A DNA stretch of 64,000 nt from Prevotella sp. (GTDB lineage: Bacteria; Bacteroidota; Bacteroidia; Bacteroidales; Bacteroidaceae), in NCBI GenBank assembly GCA_022511065.1, contig JAFLSG010000006.1, positions 1 through 64,000 on the forward strand, written 5' to 3'. Shown here piece by piece: positions 48,901-58,912 of the stretch. Numbering within the stretch: the first letter of the stretch is position 1; every line of letters starts with the position of its first letter. The notes below the pieces were generated by a model. That model worked only from the letters and a program-made list of their open reading frames with translations. It did no database searches and had not been told where the DNA came from. The position numbers were made by a program, and so were the translations under genes.

Positions 48901-49670
48901 TGTTTTGGAATAAACTCCGTATGCGGCGTGTCCTTCGGCTTCTCCACAAGGTCTTGCAGGATATTGTCGCGCATACCGTTGGCGATAATCACACGGATGC
49001 CATGGCGCGCTGCCAGACTTGCCGTGTGGTATTTCGAATGCATCCCACCACGACCGAATGCGCTCTTTTCCGCCTTGATATACTGCGAGAGGTCTGTGCC
49101 CGGCATAACCGTGCGTATGATCTCCGCCTCCGGGTCATCAGGATTGCCCGTATAGATGCCGTCAATGTTGGAGAGCAGCACTAACGTGTGGGCGTTCATC
49201 ATCTTGGCAATGAGACCGCTCAACTCGTCATTGTCGGTGAACATCAACTCCGTCACCGACACCGTGTCGTTCTCATTCACGATAGGCACCACGCCATTCT
49301 CTAACATCACCGTCATGCACGCCCGCTGATTCTCGTACTGCTCACCCGGTTGGAAGTTCTCCTTCATCGTGAGCACTTGGCCCACATGAATCTGGTACTC
49401 GCGGAACAGGTCGTAGTAAAGCCCCACGAGTTTTACCTGCCCAAGTGCGGAATACAACTGCCGCTGCTCCACCGAGTCGAGCGAATGCTCCACCTTCAGT
49501 TCTTGACGACCACACGCCACCGCTCCCGAGGACACAAGTATCACCTCATAGCCTTGCAAGCGCAGCCATGCCACCTGATCCACTAATGCCGACATCCGCG
49601 TAACATCCAGTTTCCCGTCTGCCCGCGTCAGCACATTGGAGCCGACCTTGACGACTATCCGTTCTTTCAT
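48897..49670 (-). CDS. proB: Glutamate 5-kinase
   Basis: [51 protein letters not shown]. Confidence 0.94.
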   Translation of the reverse strand: MKERIVVKVGSNVLTRADGKLDVTRMSALVDQVAWLRLQGYEVILVSSGAVACGRQELKVEHSLDSVEQRQLYSALGQVKLVGLYYDLFREYQIHVGQVLTMKENFQPGEQYENQRACMTVMLENGVVPIVNENDTVSVTELMFTDNDELSGLIAKMMNAHTLVLLSNIDGIYTGNPDDPEAEIIRTVMPGTDLSQYIKAEKSAFGRGGMHSKYHTASLAARHGIRVIIANGMRDNILQDLVEKPKDTPHTEFIPKQ

Positions 49671-49673
49671 CTG

Positions 49674-51326
49674 CTATTTCTGATTATCCTTCTCCCGAAT
49701 CTCCACACGGCGAATCTTTCCGCTGATGGTCTTCGGCAGTTCATCGACAAACTCGATGATACGGGGATACTTATAGGGAGCGGTCTCCCGTTTTACGTGC
49801 TCCTGCAGTTCCTTGACGAGTGCATCGCCCGCCTTGCTCTTCCATTCCTTGCCAAGCACGACGGTTGCCTTGACCACCATGCCGCGAATCTCATCGGGCA
49901 CACCGGTTACGGCGCATTCCACGACAGCGGGATGCGTCATCAGCGCCGACTCTACCTCAAACGGACCGATGCGATAGCCGGAGGACTTGATAACATCATC
50001 AATGCGACCTTCAAACCAATAGTAGCCGTCCTCATCGCGCCAAGCCACGTCGCCCGTAAAGTAATAGCCGTCGTGCCAAGTCTGCCGCGTCAGTTCCTCA
50101 TCGCGGTAATACTCCTTGAAAAGACCGATGGGTTTCTTGTCGCCCACCTTCACTACGATTTCTCCCTTCTCACCGTCCTCACAGGGAGTGCCGTCGGGCT
50201 TCAGCAAGTCGATCTCGTACTGACCGTTGGGCATACCCATCGAACCGGGCTTCGGCTTCATCCAAGGCATCGTGCCGAGGGTCATCGTGGTCTCCGTCTG
50301 TCCAAATCCCTCCATCATCTGGATGCCGGTCTTTTCTTTGAACTTGTCGAACACGGCGGGATTGAGTGCCTCACCGGCGGTGGTGCAGTATTTCAACGCC
50401 GAAAGGTCATACTTGGAAAGGTCCTCGCGAATCATGAAGCGGTAGATGGTCGGGGGCGCGCAGAACGAGGTCACGCGGTATTTCTCCATCTGGCGCAGCA
50501 TCGTATCGGCGTTGAACTTCTCATGGTCAAAGACGAACACCGTCGCCCCGGCAAACCATTGGCCATAGAACTTGCCCCAAACGGCCTTGCCCCAACCCGT
50601 GTCTGCCACGGTAAGGTGGAGCGAACCCTCGTGCAGATTATGCCAGAACACGCCCGTAGTCAGGTGTCCCATCGCATAGAGGAAATCGTGCGCCACCATC
50701 TTCGGCTCGCCCGAGGTGCCGCTGGTGAAGTACATCAGCATCGTGTCGCTGTTCTCGTTCCGCTCTGCGGGACGGACAAATGCAGGGGCATTGCCGATTT
50801 CCTTGTGCCAATTGTGGAAGCCTTCGATGTCGCCGAGTGCCACGAGCACCTCCACGGTGGGGCTTTCCGGCAGCGCGAGCTTAATCTGCGAGGTCACATA
50901 TTCGTCATCCACGCAGATGATGGCCTTCACCGAGGCACGGGTATTGCGATACACGATGTCGTGCTTGGTCAGCATGTGCGTGGCGGGAATCACCACCGCG
51001 CCGAGCTTGTGCAGGGCAAGCATCGTCACCCACCACTCATAGCGGCGCTTCAATATCAGCATCACGGGGTCGCCTTTCCCGATGCCCAACGACTGCAAAT
51101 AACTGGCTGCCTGGTCGGTTTCCTCCTTCAGTTTGGCAAAGGTCGTGCGTATCTCCGCCCCGTTGTCGTCCGTCCACAGCAGCGCAAGGTTCTCCGGGGC
51201 TTCCTCCGCCCACGCGTCCATGACATCGTAAGCAAAGTTAAAGTGCTCCGGGATGATAAATTCCAAGTTCTTATTGTAATCCTCTACAGACGTGAACGTC
51301 GTCTGCTTCAAAAATCTTTCTACCAT
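49674..51326 (-). CDS. AMP-binding acyl-CoA synthetase
   Basis: LMYFTSGTSGEPKMVAHDF; GFGQTETTMTLG; YWFEGRIDDVIKSSGYRIGPFEVESALMTHPAVVECAV; KTISGKIRR. Confidence 0.93.
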   Translation of the reverse strand: MVERFLKQTTFTSVEDYNKNLEFIIPEHFNFAYDVMDAWAEEAPENLALLWTDDNGAEIRTTFAKLKEETDQAASYLQSLGIGKGDPVMLILKRRYEWWVTMLALHKLGAVVIPATHMLTKHDIVYRNTRASVKAIICVDDEYVTSQIKLALPESPTVEVLVALGDIEGFHNWHKEIGNAPAFVRPAERNENSDTMLMYFTSGTSGEPKMVAHDFLYAMGHLTTGVFWHNLHEGSLHLTVADTGWGKAVWGKFYGQWFAGATVFVFDHEKFNADTMLRQMEKYRVTSFCAPPTIYRFMIREDLSKYDLSALKYCTTAGEALNPAVFDKFKEKTGIQMMEGFGQTETTMTLGTMPWMKPKPGSMGMPNGQYEIDLLKPDGTPCEDGEKGEIVVKVGDKKPIGLFKEYYRDEELTRQTWHDGYYFTGDVAWRDEDGYYWFEGRIDDVIKSSGYRIGPFEVESALMTHPAVVECAVTGVPDEIRGMVVKATVVLGKEWKSKAGDALVKELQEHVKRETAPYKYPRIIEFVDELPKTISGKIRRVEIREKDNQK

Positions 51327-51331
51327 ATCGC

Positions 51332-51889
51332 CTATTCTACTGTAAATGCCAAAAACTTAACCGCCTGCTGCCCGATGGCTCTCATGCCGTGGGGCTTGGT
51401 GGAATCGAAATAGATGGAGTCGCCCTCCTCAAGCACGATGGTCTTGCCGTTGATATACAACTCCATCGCCCCTTCCAGCACAAGGTTGAACTCCTGACCC
51501 GCGTGGGTATTCTTATACACGGTGCGTGCCTCGGGTTTCGGCTCGACGGTGACGATGAACACCTCCGCCTTGCGCTCTGCAAAGCCACTTGCCAGACTCT
51601 GATACTTGTAAGCCTTCGTGCGCTCCACGCTCATGCCCTGTCCTTTGCGCACCACCGAGTAAGAGCGCATGTGTGGCTCTTCGGCAAACATCAGCGCATC
51701 AGCCGATACGCCATACTTGTGGGCAATCTTCATCAAGTTGGAGATGGTAATATCCACCTCGCCACTTTCAATCTTCTCATACACTTCCAAAGGAATACCG
51801 CACGTGTCGGCTACTTCCTGTGCCGTCAGGTCGAGGACATCGCGCAACCCGCGCAACCGCTCGCCAATCTGCCTTAATTGCTCGTCCAT
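51332..51889 (-). CDS. XRE-family regulator with C-terminal cupin
   Basis: LRDVLDLTAQEVADTCGIPLEVYEKIESGEVDITISNLMKIA; cupin AGQEFNLVLEGAMELYINGKTIVLEEGDSIYFDSTKPHGM; minus TAATTTTG at 51926..51919. Confidence 0.9.
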   Translation of the reverse strand: MDEQLRQIGERLRGLRDVLDLTAQEVADTCGIPLEVYEKIESGEVDITISNLMKIAHKYGVSADALMFAEEPHMRSYSVVRKGQGMSVERTKAYKYQSLASGFAERKAEVFIVTVEPKPEARTVYKNTHAGQEFNLVLEGAMELYINGKTIVLEEGDSIYFDSTKPHGMRAIGQQAVKFLAFTVE

Positions 51890-52010
51890 AATTCTGTGTT
51901 TTGTTTGATTCTTTGCTGCAAAATTACATAAAAAAAGTGAGATTGAGCGGATTGTTTATAAAAAATCAAAAACATTTCGTACCTTTGTGCCATCATCTAA
52001 ACCGAGCCTT

Positions 52011-53345
52011 ATGGACATTAAAGAATTATACAAGCTCTATTTGGAGCATCCCTGCATCACCACCGATAGTCGTGACTGCCCTGCGGGAAGCATCTTCATC
52101 GCACTAAAAGGCGAATCGTTCAACGGTAATCAGTTTGCTGCCTCGGCGCTCGAAAAGGGATGCGCCTATGCCATTATTGACGAGCCTGAATATGCAAAAA
52201 ACGACCGTTTCATCGTCGTTAAGGACTGTCTCCAAACCTTCAAGGACCTCGCCCGAGAGCACCGCCGCCGCTTTGACATCCCCGTTATCGGCATCACGGG
52301 CACCAACGGAAAGACCACGACCAAGGAACTTATCGCCGCCGTGCTCGCCCAGAAATACAACGTGCTCTATACGCAAGGCAACTTCAACAACGATGTCGGC
52401 GTGCCTAAGACACTCTTCCGACTGACGGAAGCACACGAGATTGCGGTGGTGGAGATGGGCGCAAGCCATCCCGGAGACATCAAGACATTGGCAGAGACAG
52501 CCGAACCGACCTGCGGCCTCATCACGAATGTGGGGAAAGCGCACCTTCAGGGCTTCGGCTCGTTTGAGGGAGTCATCAAGACGAAGTGCGAGCTTTACGA
52601 CTTCCTACGCACCCGGGAAGACGGTCTTGTGTTCCTCAATGCCGACAACGAGTACCTGCTGAACGAGATAGACGACGAAGACACGCTCTGGATAGCACCC
52701 TACTCCACCGACCCCGACAAGCAGGAATCGTGTATCAGCGGTGAGGTTATCTCCTGCTCCCCCTTCCTGAAATTCCGTTGGCGCGAGCCGCTGATGACCT
52801 TGGAGGAAGAGGGCCGCTCCACGAAATGGCATAAGGTGCAGACGAAACTCGTGGGTGCTTACAACATTGACAACCTATTGGCTGCCGTAGCCGTAGGCAT
52901 CAACTTCGGCGTGGAGCGCAAGAAGATTTGCGCTGCCCTCGAAGAATACACGCCCTCAAACAATCGTTCGCAGATGACGGTCACGGAGAAGAACCATCTT
53001 ATCGTGGATGCCTACAACGCAAACCCATCAAGCATGATGGCTGCACTGGAGAACTTTCAGATGATGGAGGTAAGTGGCAAGATGGCGATTCTCGGCGATA
53101 TGCGGGAGCTCGGCACGGCCTCGGCAGAGGAGCATCAGCGCATCGTGGACTATCTCGCAGCCACCAACATCAAGGAAGTGTGGCTCGTAGGCGATGAATT
53201 CGCCCAGACCCGCTGCGACTATCGTAAGTTCAAGGATGTGGAGGAAGTGAAGGCCGCCATCCAAGCGCAGCAGCCCGAAGGTCGTCACATCCTCATCAAA
53301 GGCTCTAACGGAATCAAGCTTTTCCTGTTGCCGGAACTGCTTTAG
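52011..53345 (+). CDS. murF: UDP-N-acetylmuramoyl-tripeptide--D-alanyl-D-alanine ligase
   Basis: IGITGTNGKTTTKELIAAVL; GNFNNDVGVPKTLF; VDAYNANPSSMMAALENF. Confidence 0.95.
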   Translation: MDIKELYKLYLEHPCITTDSRDCPAGSIFIALKGESFNGNQFAASALEKGCAYAIIDEPEYAKNDRFIVVKDCLQTFKDLAREHRRRFDIPVIGITGTNGKTTTKELIAAVLAQKYNVLYTQGNFNNDVGVPKTLFRLTEAHEIAVVEMGASHPGDIKTLAETAEPTCGLITNVGKAHLQGFGSFEGVIKTKCELYDFLRTREDGLVFLNADNEYLLNEIDDEDTLWIAPYSTDPDKQESCISGEVISCSPFLKFRWREPLMTLEEEGRSTKWHKVQTKLVGAYNIDNLLAAVAVGINFGVERKKICAALEEYTPSNNRSQMTVTEKNHLIVDAYNANPSSMMAALENFQMMEVSGKMAILGDMRELGTASAEEHQRIVDYLAATNIKEVWLVGDEFAQTRCDYRKFKDVEEVKAAIQAQQPEGRHILIKGSNGIKLFLLPELL

Positions 53346-53390
53346 TTCCCGTCAGGAATCCCCCATTTCATCGTATCAAAGTGTTTCAGG

Positions 53391-53514
53391 ATTTGTTCGG
53401 ATAGTTGGAACAACTTGTGCAGATGCTTTGCACACTTTGTGCAGATGCTTTGCACAAGTTGTGCGGATAGTCTGCACACATTGTGCAAATAGTCCGCACA
53501 ACTCATGGGAATAA
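53391..53514. repeat. 22-bp dyad repeat array GTGCAGATGCTTTGCACAAGTT (copy 2)
   Basis: GTGCAGATGCTTTGCACACTTT / GTGCAGATGCTTTGCACAAGTT / GTGCGGATAGTCTGCACACATT / GTGCAAATAGTCCGCACAACTC. Confidence 0.88.
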
Positions 53515-53555
53515 GTCGTGTCAGGGAAAGGAATGGTGTCGGCAGTCGGAAAACT

Positions 53556-54617
53556 TTAGAGATACTGCTTTTTAAGTTTCTCCGCCTTACGGGAAAGTTT
53601 CTTGAGTTGTTTCTCCGGGCGCCACTTGGGGAACACGTTCTTCAGTTGATATTTCGCGGCTTCCTCGGAAGAAATGACGGTTTCAACGGTGTTTTTGTTA
53701 TCATCCAACGTAAAGGTAATGATGTTGGAGGATGGGGTAATGTCGTTACCCTGCAGGTCGGTCGTGTGATACTCACGGAAATCACTGTTGATGGTACGCA
53801 TCCCCTGCGGGTCAAAACGGGAGGGGAGCAGGAGGTCGGGCGTGAGTAGGGTGGTGTTGAGCCATACGCAGTGAGGCGTTTTCTGCCATCCGCGTGCATA
53901 AAGGAACTTGGAAAGACGGCTCTCAATGGTGCAATCGCTGAAGATATAGCCCCACGGGGTGTCCAAAGTACGGGGTGCGGCAATCACATCTTCGCCCGTT
54001 CCATCGGTGTTTCGAGGCTCCGTCACAATCAGGCAGTGGTCGAAGAACACATCGCCTGCACCGCAGATAAAGTCTATCGTGCCGTGAATCTCGGCATCGA
54101 GCAGATAAGTCTGCCCCTCCACATTATCCGTATAATAGGTGTCCTGATACGATAGCATACGCACGCGGTTGAGGATGGAGCGTGTGCCTTTGTCGTGATA
54201 GCAGACGGCTCGCCCTGCCGCCCCGCTGTGATAGTAGTCGAGCGCATTCTGGAGGGTAAGGTCTTGCAGGAAGATTCCCGATGCCATGTTGCGGATGGTC
54301 GCAGTCTTGCTGATTCCCTCCATTTCAACGGGCGGCGTGTTCTTGATTATCGTCCCTGCCATGCTCTGTCCTATCAGCGAGATGTTATGCCCCGTTAGCG
54401 TCGTCAGCGTCCGCTCGCCCAAATCGTAAAGCCCGTCGGGAATCAGGATATACAATTGCTTTGACAGCGAGTCGGCATTCTGCCTGTTAGCCTCATCAAT
54501 CGCTTCCAAGAGGCTACCGGCATCGCCCGCCTTTACGACAATCACACGCTCACGCGCGCTAACCAACACACTGACAGCCATCAGCACGACGGCACACAAA
54601 ATCCTTAATTTTCCCAT
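53556..54617 (-). CDS. Secreted pectinesterase-family protein
   Basis: Signal peptide; YQDTYYTDNVEGQTYLLDAEIHGTIDFICGAGDVFFDHC; basic C-terminal tail. Confidence 0.85.
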   Translation of the reverse strand: MGKLRILCAVVLMAVSVLVSARERVIVVKAGDAGSLLEAIDEANRQNADSLSKQLYILIPDGLYDLGERTLTTLTGHNISLIGQSMAGTIIKNTPPVEMEGISKTATIRNMASGIFLQDLTLQNALDYYHSGAAGRAVCYHDKGTRSILNRVRMLSYQDTYYTDNVEGQTYLLDAEIHGTIDFICGAGDVFFDHCLIVTEPRNTDGTGEDVIAAPRTLDTPWGYIFSDCTIESRLSKFLYARGWQKTPHCVWLNTTLLTPDLLLPSRFDPQGMRTINSDFREYHTTDLQGNDITPSSNIITFTLDDNKNTVETVISSEEAAKYQLKNVFPKWRPEKQLKKLSRKAEKLKKQYL

Positions 54618-54686
54618 ATTTCTTAATTTTTATCTCTTTTTCTGCAAGTATTTCAAATAATTGATGTATCTTTGCACCCGCAAAAG

Positions 54687-54759
54687 CGGGATGTAGCGCA
54701 GTTGGTAGCGCACTACGTTCGGGACGTAGGGGTCGGGCGTTCGAGTCGCCTCATCCCGA
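54687..54759 (+). tRNA. tRNA-Pro (anticodon CGG)
   Basis: Cloverleaf: CGGGATG/CATCCCG acceptor, CTACG-TTCGGGA-CGTAG anticodon arm, GGGCG-TTCGAGT-CGCCT T arm; TATCTTTG promoter just upstream. Confidence 0.95.
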
Positions 54760-54769
54760 CAGAGCAGAA

Positions 54770-54806
54770 AAGGATGAAGCCATCAAGGCTCCATCCTTTC
54801 TTTTTA
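54770..54806. terminator. Bidirectional hairpin terminator between tRNA-Pro and the aldo/keto reductase
   Basis: AAGGATGAAGCC-ATCAA-GGCTCCATCCTT followed by TCTTTTT. Confidence 0.8.
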
Positions 54807-56213
54807 TCCCTCCATGACACCATCAGGGTTGCGCTTCAGGTTCTCGATGAATTCGTCAATTTTCCGCAGTTCGCGGGGGATACGGATGTTCTGCGGGCAA
54901 TGAGGCTCGCACTGACCGCACTGGATGCAGTGGTCAGGCTGACGGTCGCGCGGCACGACGCGCTCAAGACTGACGAGATACTGACGGCGGTGCTTCCGAT
55001 ATTCATCGTCGCCCACACCATAAGGCAGCGTTCCCTCGTTCTTGCACTTGTTGTAATGCACGAAGATGGCAGGGATGTCTATGCCGTAAGGGCAGGGCAT
55101 ACAATACTGGCAGTCGTTGCAGGGAATGTTCTCCAGACCCACGATGCGCTGCGCAATCTCTTGGTCGAGCGTATGCATTTCCTCCTCATTCAGGGGAACG
55201 AGCGGGCAATACGACAGCAGATTGTCTTTCAGATGCTCCATGTATGTCATACCGCTCAGCACGGTCAGTACACCTTCGTGCGTGCCCGCATAGCGGAATG
55301 CCCACGATGCAACACTCTTGGCCGGGTCGAGTCCCTTGAGCTGTGATACGATATACTGCGGGAGTGTTGCCAGGCGGCCACCCAACAGCGGTTCCATCAC
55401 CACCGACGGAATGCCCCTGCTCCATAGTTCCTTGTAGAGATAGCTTGCGTCCGTATTACGCTTATTGATTTCATCGGCAAAGTCCCAGTCAAGGTAGTTC
55501 AGTTCTATCTGAACGAAATCCCAGCGATATTTGTCCTGTTGCTCCAAAAGCCAGTCGAATACGCCGACATCCCCGTGGAACGAGAAACCGAGGTTGCGAA
55601 TCCTGCCCGCCTCGCGCTCCTTCAGCAGATAGTCCATCACGCCATTGTCAATGTAGCGCTGCTTGAATTCCTCCAATCCACCGCCACCTACACTATGCAG
55701 CAGGTAGTAGTCGATGTAATCAACCTGCAACTCCTTCATCGAGTTGTGATACATTTCGATGGACTTCTCAAGCGTCCAGTAATCCTTATTGAAATTGGAG
55801 AGTTTCGTAGCCACATAATAGCTGCTGCGCGGATGTTTTTTCAGGGCAATACCCGTGCTACGCTCCGACACGCCACGACAATAGACGGGTGATGTATCGA
55901 AATAGTTCACGCCATGCTCAATGGCATAATCCACCAACTTGTTAATCGTCTCCTGGTCGAATTCATCGGAATCGGGCAGCATCGGCAGGCGCATCATACC
56001 ATAGCCGAGCAGCGACACTTTATCTTTTGCGGTGGAGTTGGTGCGGTAGGTCATCTTACCCACGGGCGGTTCCACCTGATTCTTGTATTCCTCAACAGCC
56101 GATTCCTGCACCTTGTTACTCTTCTTGCAGCCAGTCAGCGTGGCGGCGGTGGCGACAGTTCCCGCTCCGAAGAGTTTCAGGAAGGAACGACGCGATATAT
56201 TCTTGTTTGCCAT
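54804..56213 (-). CDS. Tat-signal aldo/keto reductase with C-terminal 4Fe-4S domain
   Basis: SRRSFLKLFGAGTVATAATLTGC (Tat motif plus lipobox-like Cys); AKR fold YFDTSPVYCRGVSE; CNDCQYCMPCPYGIDIP and CIQCGQCEPHCPQNI. Confidence 0.9.
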   Translation of the reverse strand: MANKNISRRSFLKLFGAGTVATAATLTGCKKSNKVQESAVEEYKNQVEPPVGKMTYRTNSTAKDKVSLLGYGMMRLPMLPDSDEFDQETINKLVDYAIEHGVNYFDTSPVYCRGVSERSTGIALKKHPRSSYYVATKLSNFNKDYWTLEKSIEMYHNSMKELQVDYIDYYLLHSVGGGGLEEFKQRYIDNGVMDYLLKEREAGRIRNLGFSFHGDVGVFDWLLEQQDKYRWDFVQIELNYLDWDFADEINKRNTDASYLYKELWSRGIPSVVMEPLLGGRLATLPQYIVSQLKGLDPAKSVASWAFRYAGTHEGVLTVLSGMTYMEHLKDNLLSYCPLVPLNEEEMHTLDQEIAQRIVGLENIPCNDCQYCMPCPYGIDIPAIFVHYNKCKNEGTLPYGVGDDEYRKHRRQYLVSLERVVPRDRQPDHCIQCGQCEPHCPQNIRIPRELRKIDEFIENLKRNPDGVMEG

Positions 56214-56226
56214 AATCCTTACAACA

Positions 56227-57729
56227 TTAAATCATTTTATGAACTTCGTGACCCTCCACCATAATCGCCGAGAACGGACGGGAAGGACATACATACTCAC
56301 AGGCACCGCAACCGATGCAGACAGTCTCATTGATAGCAGGCACAAGCGGCGAATTCTCATCGTCCTTGTCCAAGTGAACCATCTCGATGGCACCCGTAGG
56401 ACAATGGCGGGCGCAGTTGCCGCACTTCACGCCGTCGGTGATGGGCACACAGTTCTTCTGAATCCACACCGCATGACCAATCTGCACGGAAGATTTAGCG
56501 ATTTCATCGAGAGGCTTAATCGCACCGGCAGGACAAATATCCGAGCAACGCGTACATTCCGGGCGGCAATAGCCACGTTCGTATGACATCACAGGCTGCA
56601 TCAGGTTGAGCAAGTCTGTAGATGGGCGAAGCACATCATTCGGGCACTCAGATACACAGAGTTGGCAACCCGTGCAATGTTGCGCCATATTGCGGGCAGA
56701 AATAGAACCCGGAGGGGTGAGCGGAGTCTGACGGCTCGGAGCAACCTTATCCTCCAAATCCGCCAAGCCACCATCCATCAACTTTTCCTTCTTCTGCGCC
56801 ATCGCAGCTGTCGTAACGAGTGCCGTGGCAAGGAGGAAAGAACGCTTGGAAGCATCGGGGGCGGAAGCACCTGCATCACCTGCCGGCTGACCTGCCTGCT
56901 TGGTGGCTGAAGTCACCTTCGAGGGAGCCGCATAGCGCAGAGCGCCGGACTTACAACTGCCAATGCAATCGCCACAAACCACGCAACGGCTGTAATCCAC
57001 CGTGTGCGTCTTATAGTCAATGCAAGCGGCCTTGCAATTCTTAGAGCACAGCGAGCAACCGTGGCACTTTTCCTCATCAAACCGCACTTTCAGCCAAGAG
57101 AAGCGGGCAAAGAAAGAGAGTACAGTACCTACCGGGCAGATGGTATTACAATAGGTGCGCCCGTTGCGCCACGCAAGGACAACCAATATAAGCAATGTAA
57201 CAAGCGCAATGATGAATACGGGGAGGCTTTTCATCCACACATCCACCGAATAGAACATATAGCTGTCAGCCTCTTCCGCCAATTTTGCGAAGAGATTGTT
57301 TCCTAATTTCCACAACGGCTGAAACAGCATCGTGGCAATCCTACCGTAAGCACTATAAGGTGCGAGCAGCTGAACGACGGAACCGATGCCGGCCGCCAAA
57401 GCCACCACCATCACGCCCAGCATGGAATAGCGCAGCCAAGAGATGGCCTTCGAATAAGAATACTTGTTCTTCTTACGATGGAATCGGGCAATCACGTCTT
57501 GAAGCGTGCCCAACGGGCAGATGACAGAGCAATAGATTCTGCCAAAGACAAGCGTCAGCAGCACAAGAGCGGCAATCACCGCCACGTTAAGCGCCAGCAC
57601 CGCCGGCAGGAACTGAATCTTGGCAAGCCAGCCAAGCCATGCGTGCAATGTCCCCGTAAAGTCGAGGAACAGCAGGGTAATGAGTGCGAAGAGCACCACG
57701 GCAAGCACCGTTCTGATTTTTTTAAGCAT
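56227..57729 (-). CDS. NapH-like membrane domain fused to NapG-like 4Fe-4S domain
   Basis: RIYCSVICPLGTLQDVIAR, NTICPVGTVLSFFARFSWLKV, multiple CxxCxxCxxxC clusters, internal KRSFLLATALVTTAAMA segment. Confidence 0.85.
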   Translation of the reverse strand: MLKKIRTVLAVVLFALITLLFLDFTGTLHAWLGWLAKIQFLPAVLALNVAVIAALVLLTLVFGRIYCSVICPLGTLQDVIARFHRKKNKYSYSKAISWLRYSMLGVMVVALAAGIGSVVQLLAPYSAYGRIATMLFQPLWKLGNNLFAKLAEEADSYMFYSVDVWMKSLPVFIIALVTLLILVVLAWRNGRTYCNTICPVGTVLSFFARFSWLKVRFDEEKCHGCSLCSKNCKAACIDYKTHTVDYSRCVVCGDCIGSCKSGALRYAAPSKVTSATKQAGQPAGDAGASAPDASKRSFLLATALVTTAAMAQKKEKLMDGGLADLEDKVAPSRQTPLTPPGSISARNMAQHCTGCQLCVSECPNDVLRPSTDLLNLMQPVMSYERGYCRPECTRCSDICPAGAIKPLDEIAKSSVQIGHAVWIQKNCVPITDGVKCGNCARHCPTGAIEMVHLDKDDENSPLVPAINETVCIGCGACEYVCPSRPFSAIMVEGHEVHKMI

Positions 57730-57735
57730 AAAGTT

Positions 57736-58485
57736 TTATTTAGTTAATGTTACGATTCCAATACTTAATTCATACAACAACCATATCGGCAACGCCACCA
57801 CAAAGAGCGTGAAAGCATCAGTAGTAGGGGTGATGATGGCAGACACTATCAGTATCGCCACGATGGCGTGCCTCCGCCAACGGCTCATCAGCCCTGCGTT
57901 TATCAGTCCCATCTTCGCCAACAGCCAGCTCACCACCGGCAGTTCAAAAACGATTCCCATCACGAGGTTCATCATGATCAGCGTATCGACATACGACTGG
58001 AGGGTCAGCATATTCGCCACGTCATCACTCACCTGATATGTTCCCAGAAACTTCACCGTCAGCGGGAAAATCAGGAAATAGTTGAGCGCCGTGCCCAGCA
58101 TGAACATCACGTAGCCGCTCGTCACGAGCGTCGTAGCATACCGTCTCTCATTCTCATAGAGCGCCGGCGAGACAAAGCGGAACAACTGGTAGAGTATATA
58201 GGGCGACACCACCAGAATACCCGCATAGAACGCCGTCCGCATGTGTATCATAAACTGCTCCGTCAGCCCGATGTTCATCAGCGAGATGCTGAACGGTTCG
58301 ATGCCCATCAGCCTGTACGTAATGAAATCACTGCTGCGGGGCGCGAGCACGATGGCAAACAACTCATCCTTCAGGTAGAATACCGCCACCGCCGCCAATG
58401 CCGTCATCACGAAGATGCGAATCAGCACAGCCCGCAACTCGTCGAGATGATCCCAGAACGTGAGGCTCTGCTCCTGTTCACTCAT
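57736..58485 (-). CDS. tatC: Sec-independent protein translocase TatC
   Basis: [41 protein letters not shown]; six-TM pattern. Confidence 0.94.
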   Translation of the reverse strand: MSEQEQSLTFWDHLDELRAVLIRIFVMTALAAVAVFYLKDELFAIVLAPRSSDFITYRLMGIEPFSISLMNIGLTEQFMIHMRTAFYAGILVVSPYILYQLFRFVSPALYENERRYATTLVTSGYVMFMLGTALNYFLIFPLTVKFLGTYQVSDDVANMLTLQSYVDTLIMMNLVMGIVFELPVVSWLLAKMGLINAGLMSRWRRHAIVAILIVSAIITPTTDAFTLFVVALPIWLLYELSIGIVTLTK

Positions 58486-58684
58486 CCTTCCCAGATTGCT
58501 TCTTCTCGTCGCTATCCGAATCCGTCACCTCGTTCATACCCTCCTTGAAACTCTTGACGCCCTTGCCAAGCCCTTTCATCAGTTCGGGTATCTTCTTGCC
58601 GCCGAACAACAGCAAAACGACGAGGGCAATGACCAGAATCTCTGATGTGCCCAAGCCGAACAAGAGTATTTTCGTACCTATCAT
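58478..58684 (-). CDS. tatA: Sec-independent protein translocase TatA
   Basis: [52 protein letters not shown] at 58718..58711 minus. Confidence 0.94.
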   Translation of the reverse strand: MIGTKILLFGLGTSEILVIALVVLLLFGGKKIPELMKGLGKGVKSFKEGMNEVTDSDSDEKKQSGKDE

Positions 58685-58912
58685 AAACAAGTATGGTTTA
58701 GTATGGTGTGCAAAGATAGGAATAAATTTCGAAATAGCGAGCATATTCCCGCGCATTTTTCAGTTTTTGCCTTGCTCTTTCGGGATATTATAGTATATTT
58801 GCCCCGCCATTCATCCGAGAAGGCTTAGTGAATCTTCGAGTTCCCCTTATAGAGTTCGGATGTTTGGCATTTTTATTGCCCCGTTTTTTCATTATAAAGC
58901 CCCATCCTCCCC

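Noticed and set aside
49797-51413. 538-aa plus-strand ORF opposite the acyl-CoA synthetase and XRE-cupin genes
   Set aside because: Antisense to a clearly recognisable enzyme; low-complexity His/Arg/Leu-rich translation typical of shadow ORFs. No family motif.
53556-54617. Pectinesterase as an enzyme of the SusCD locus
   Set aside because: It is about 18 kb away on the other strand with unrelated core genes in between; no evidence of a shared polysaccharide utilisation locus.
54672-55346. 224-aa plus-strand ORF
   Set aside because: Runs through the tRNA-Pro, its terminator and the antisense of the AKR gene; not credible as coding.
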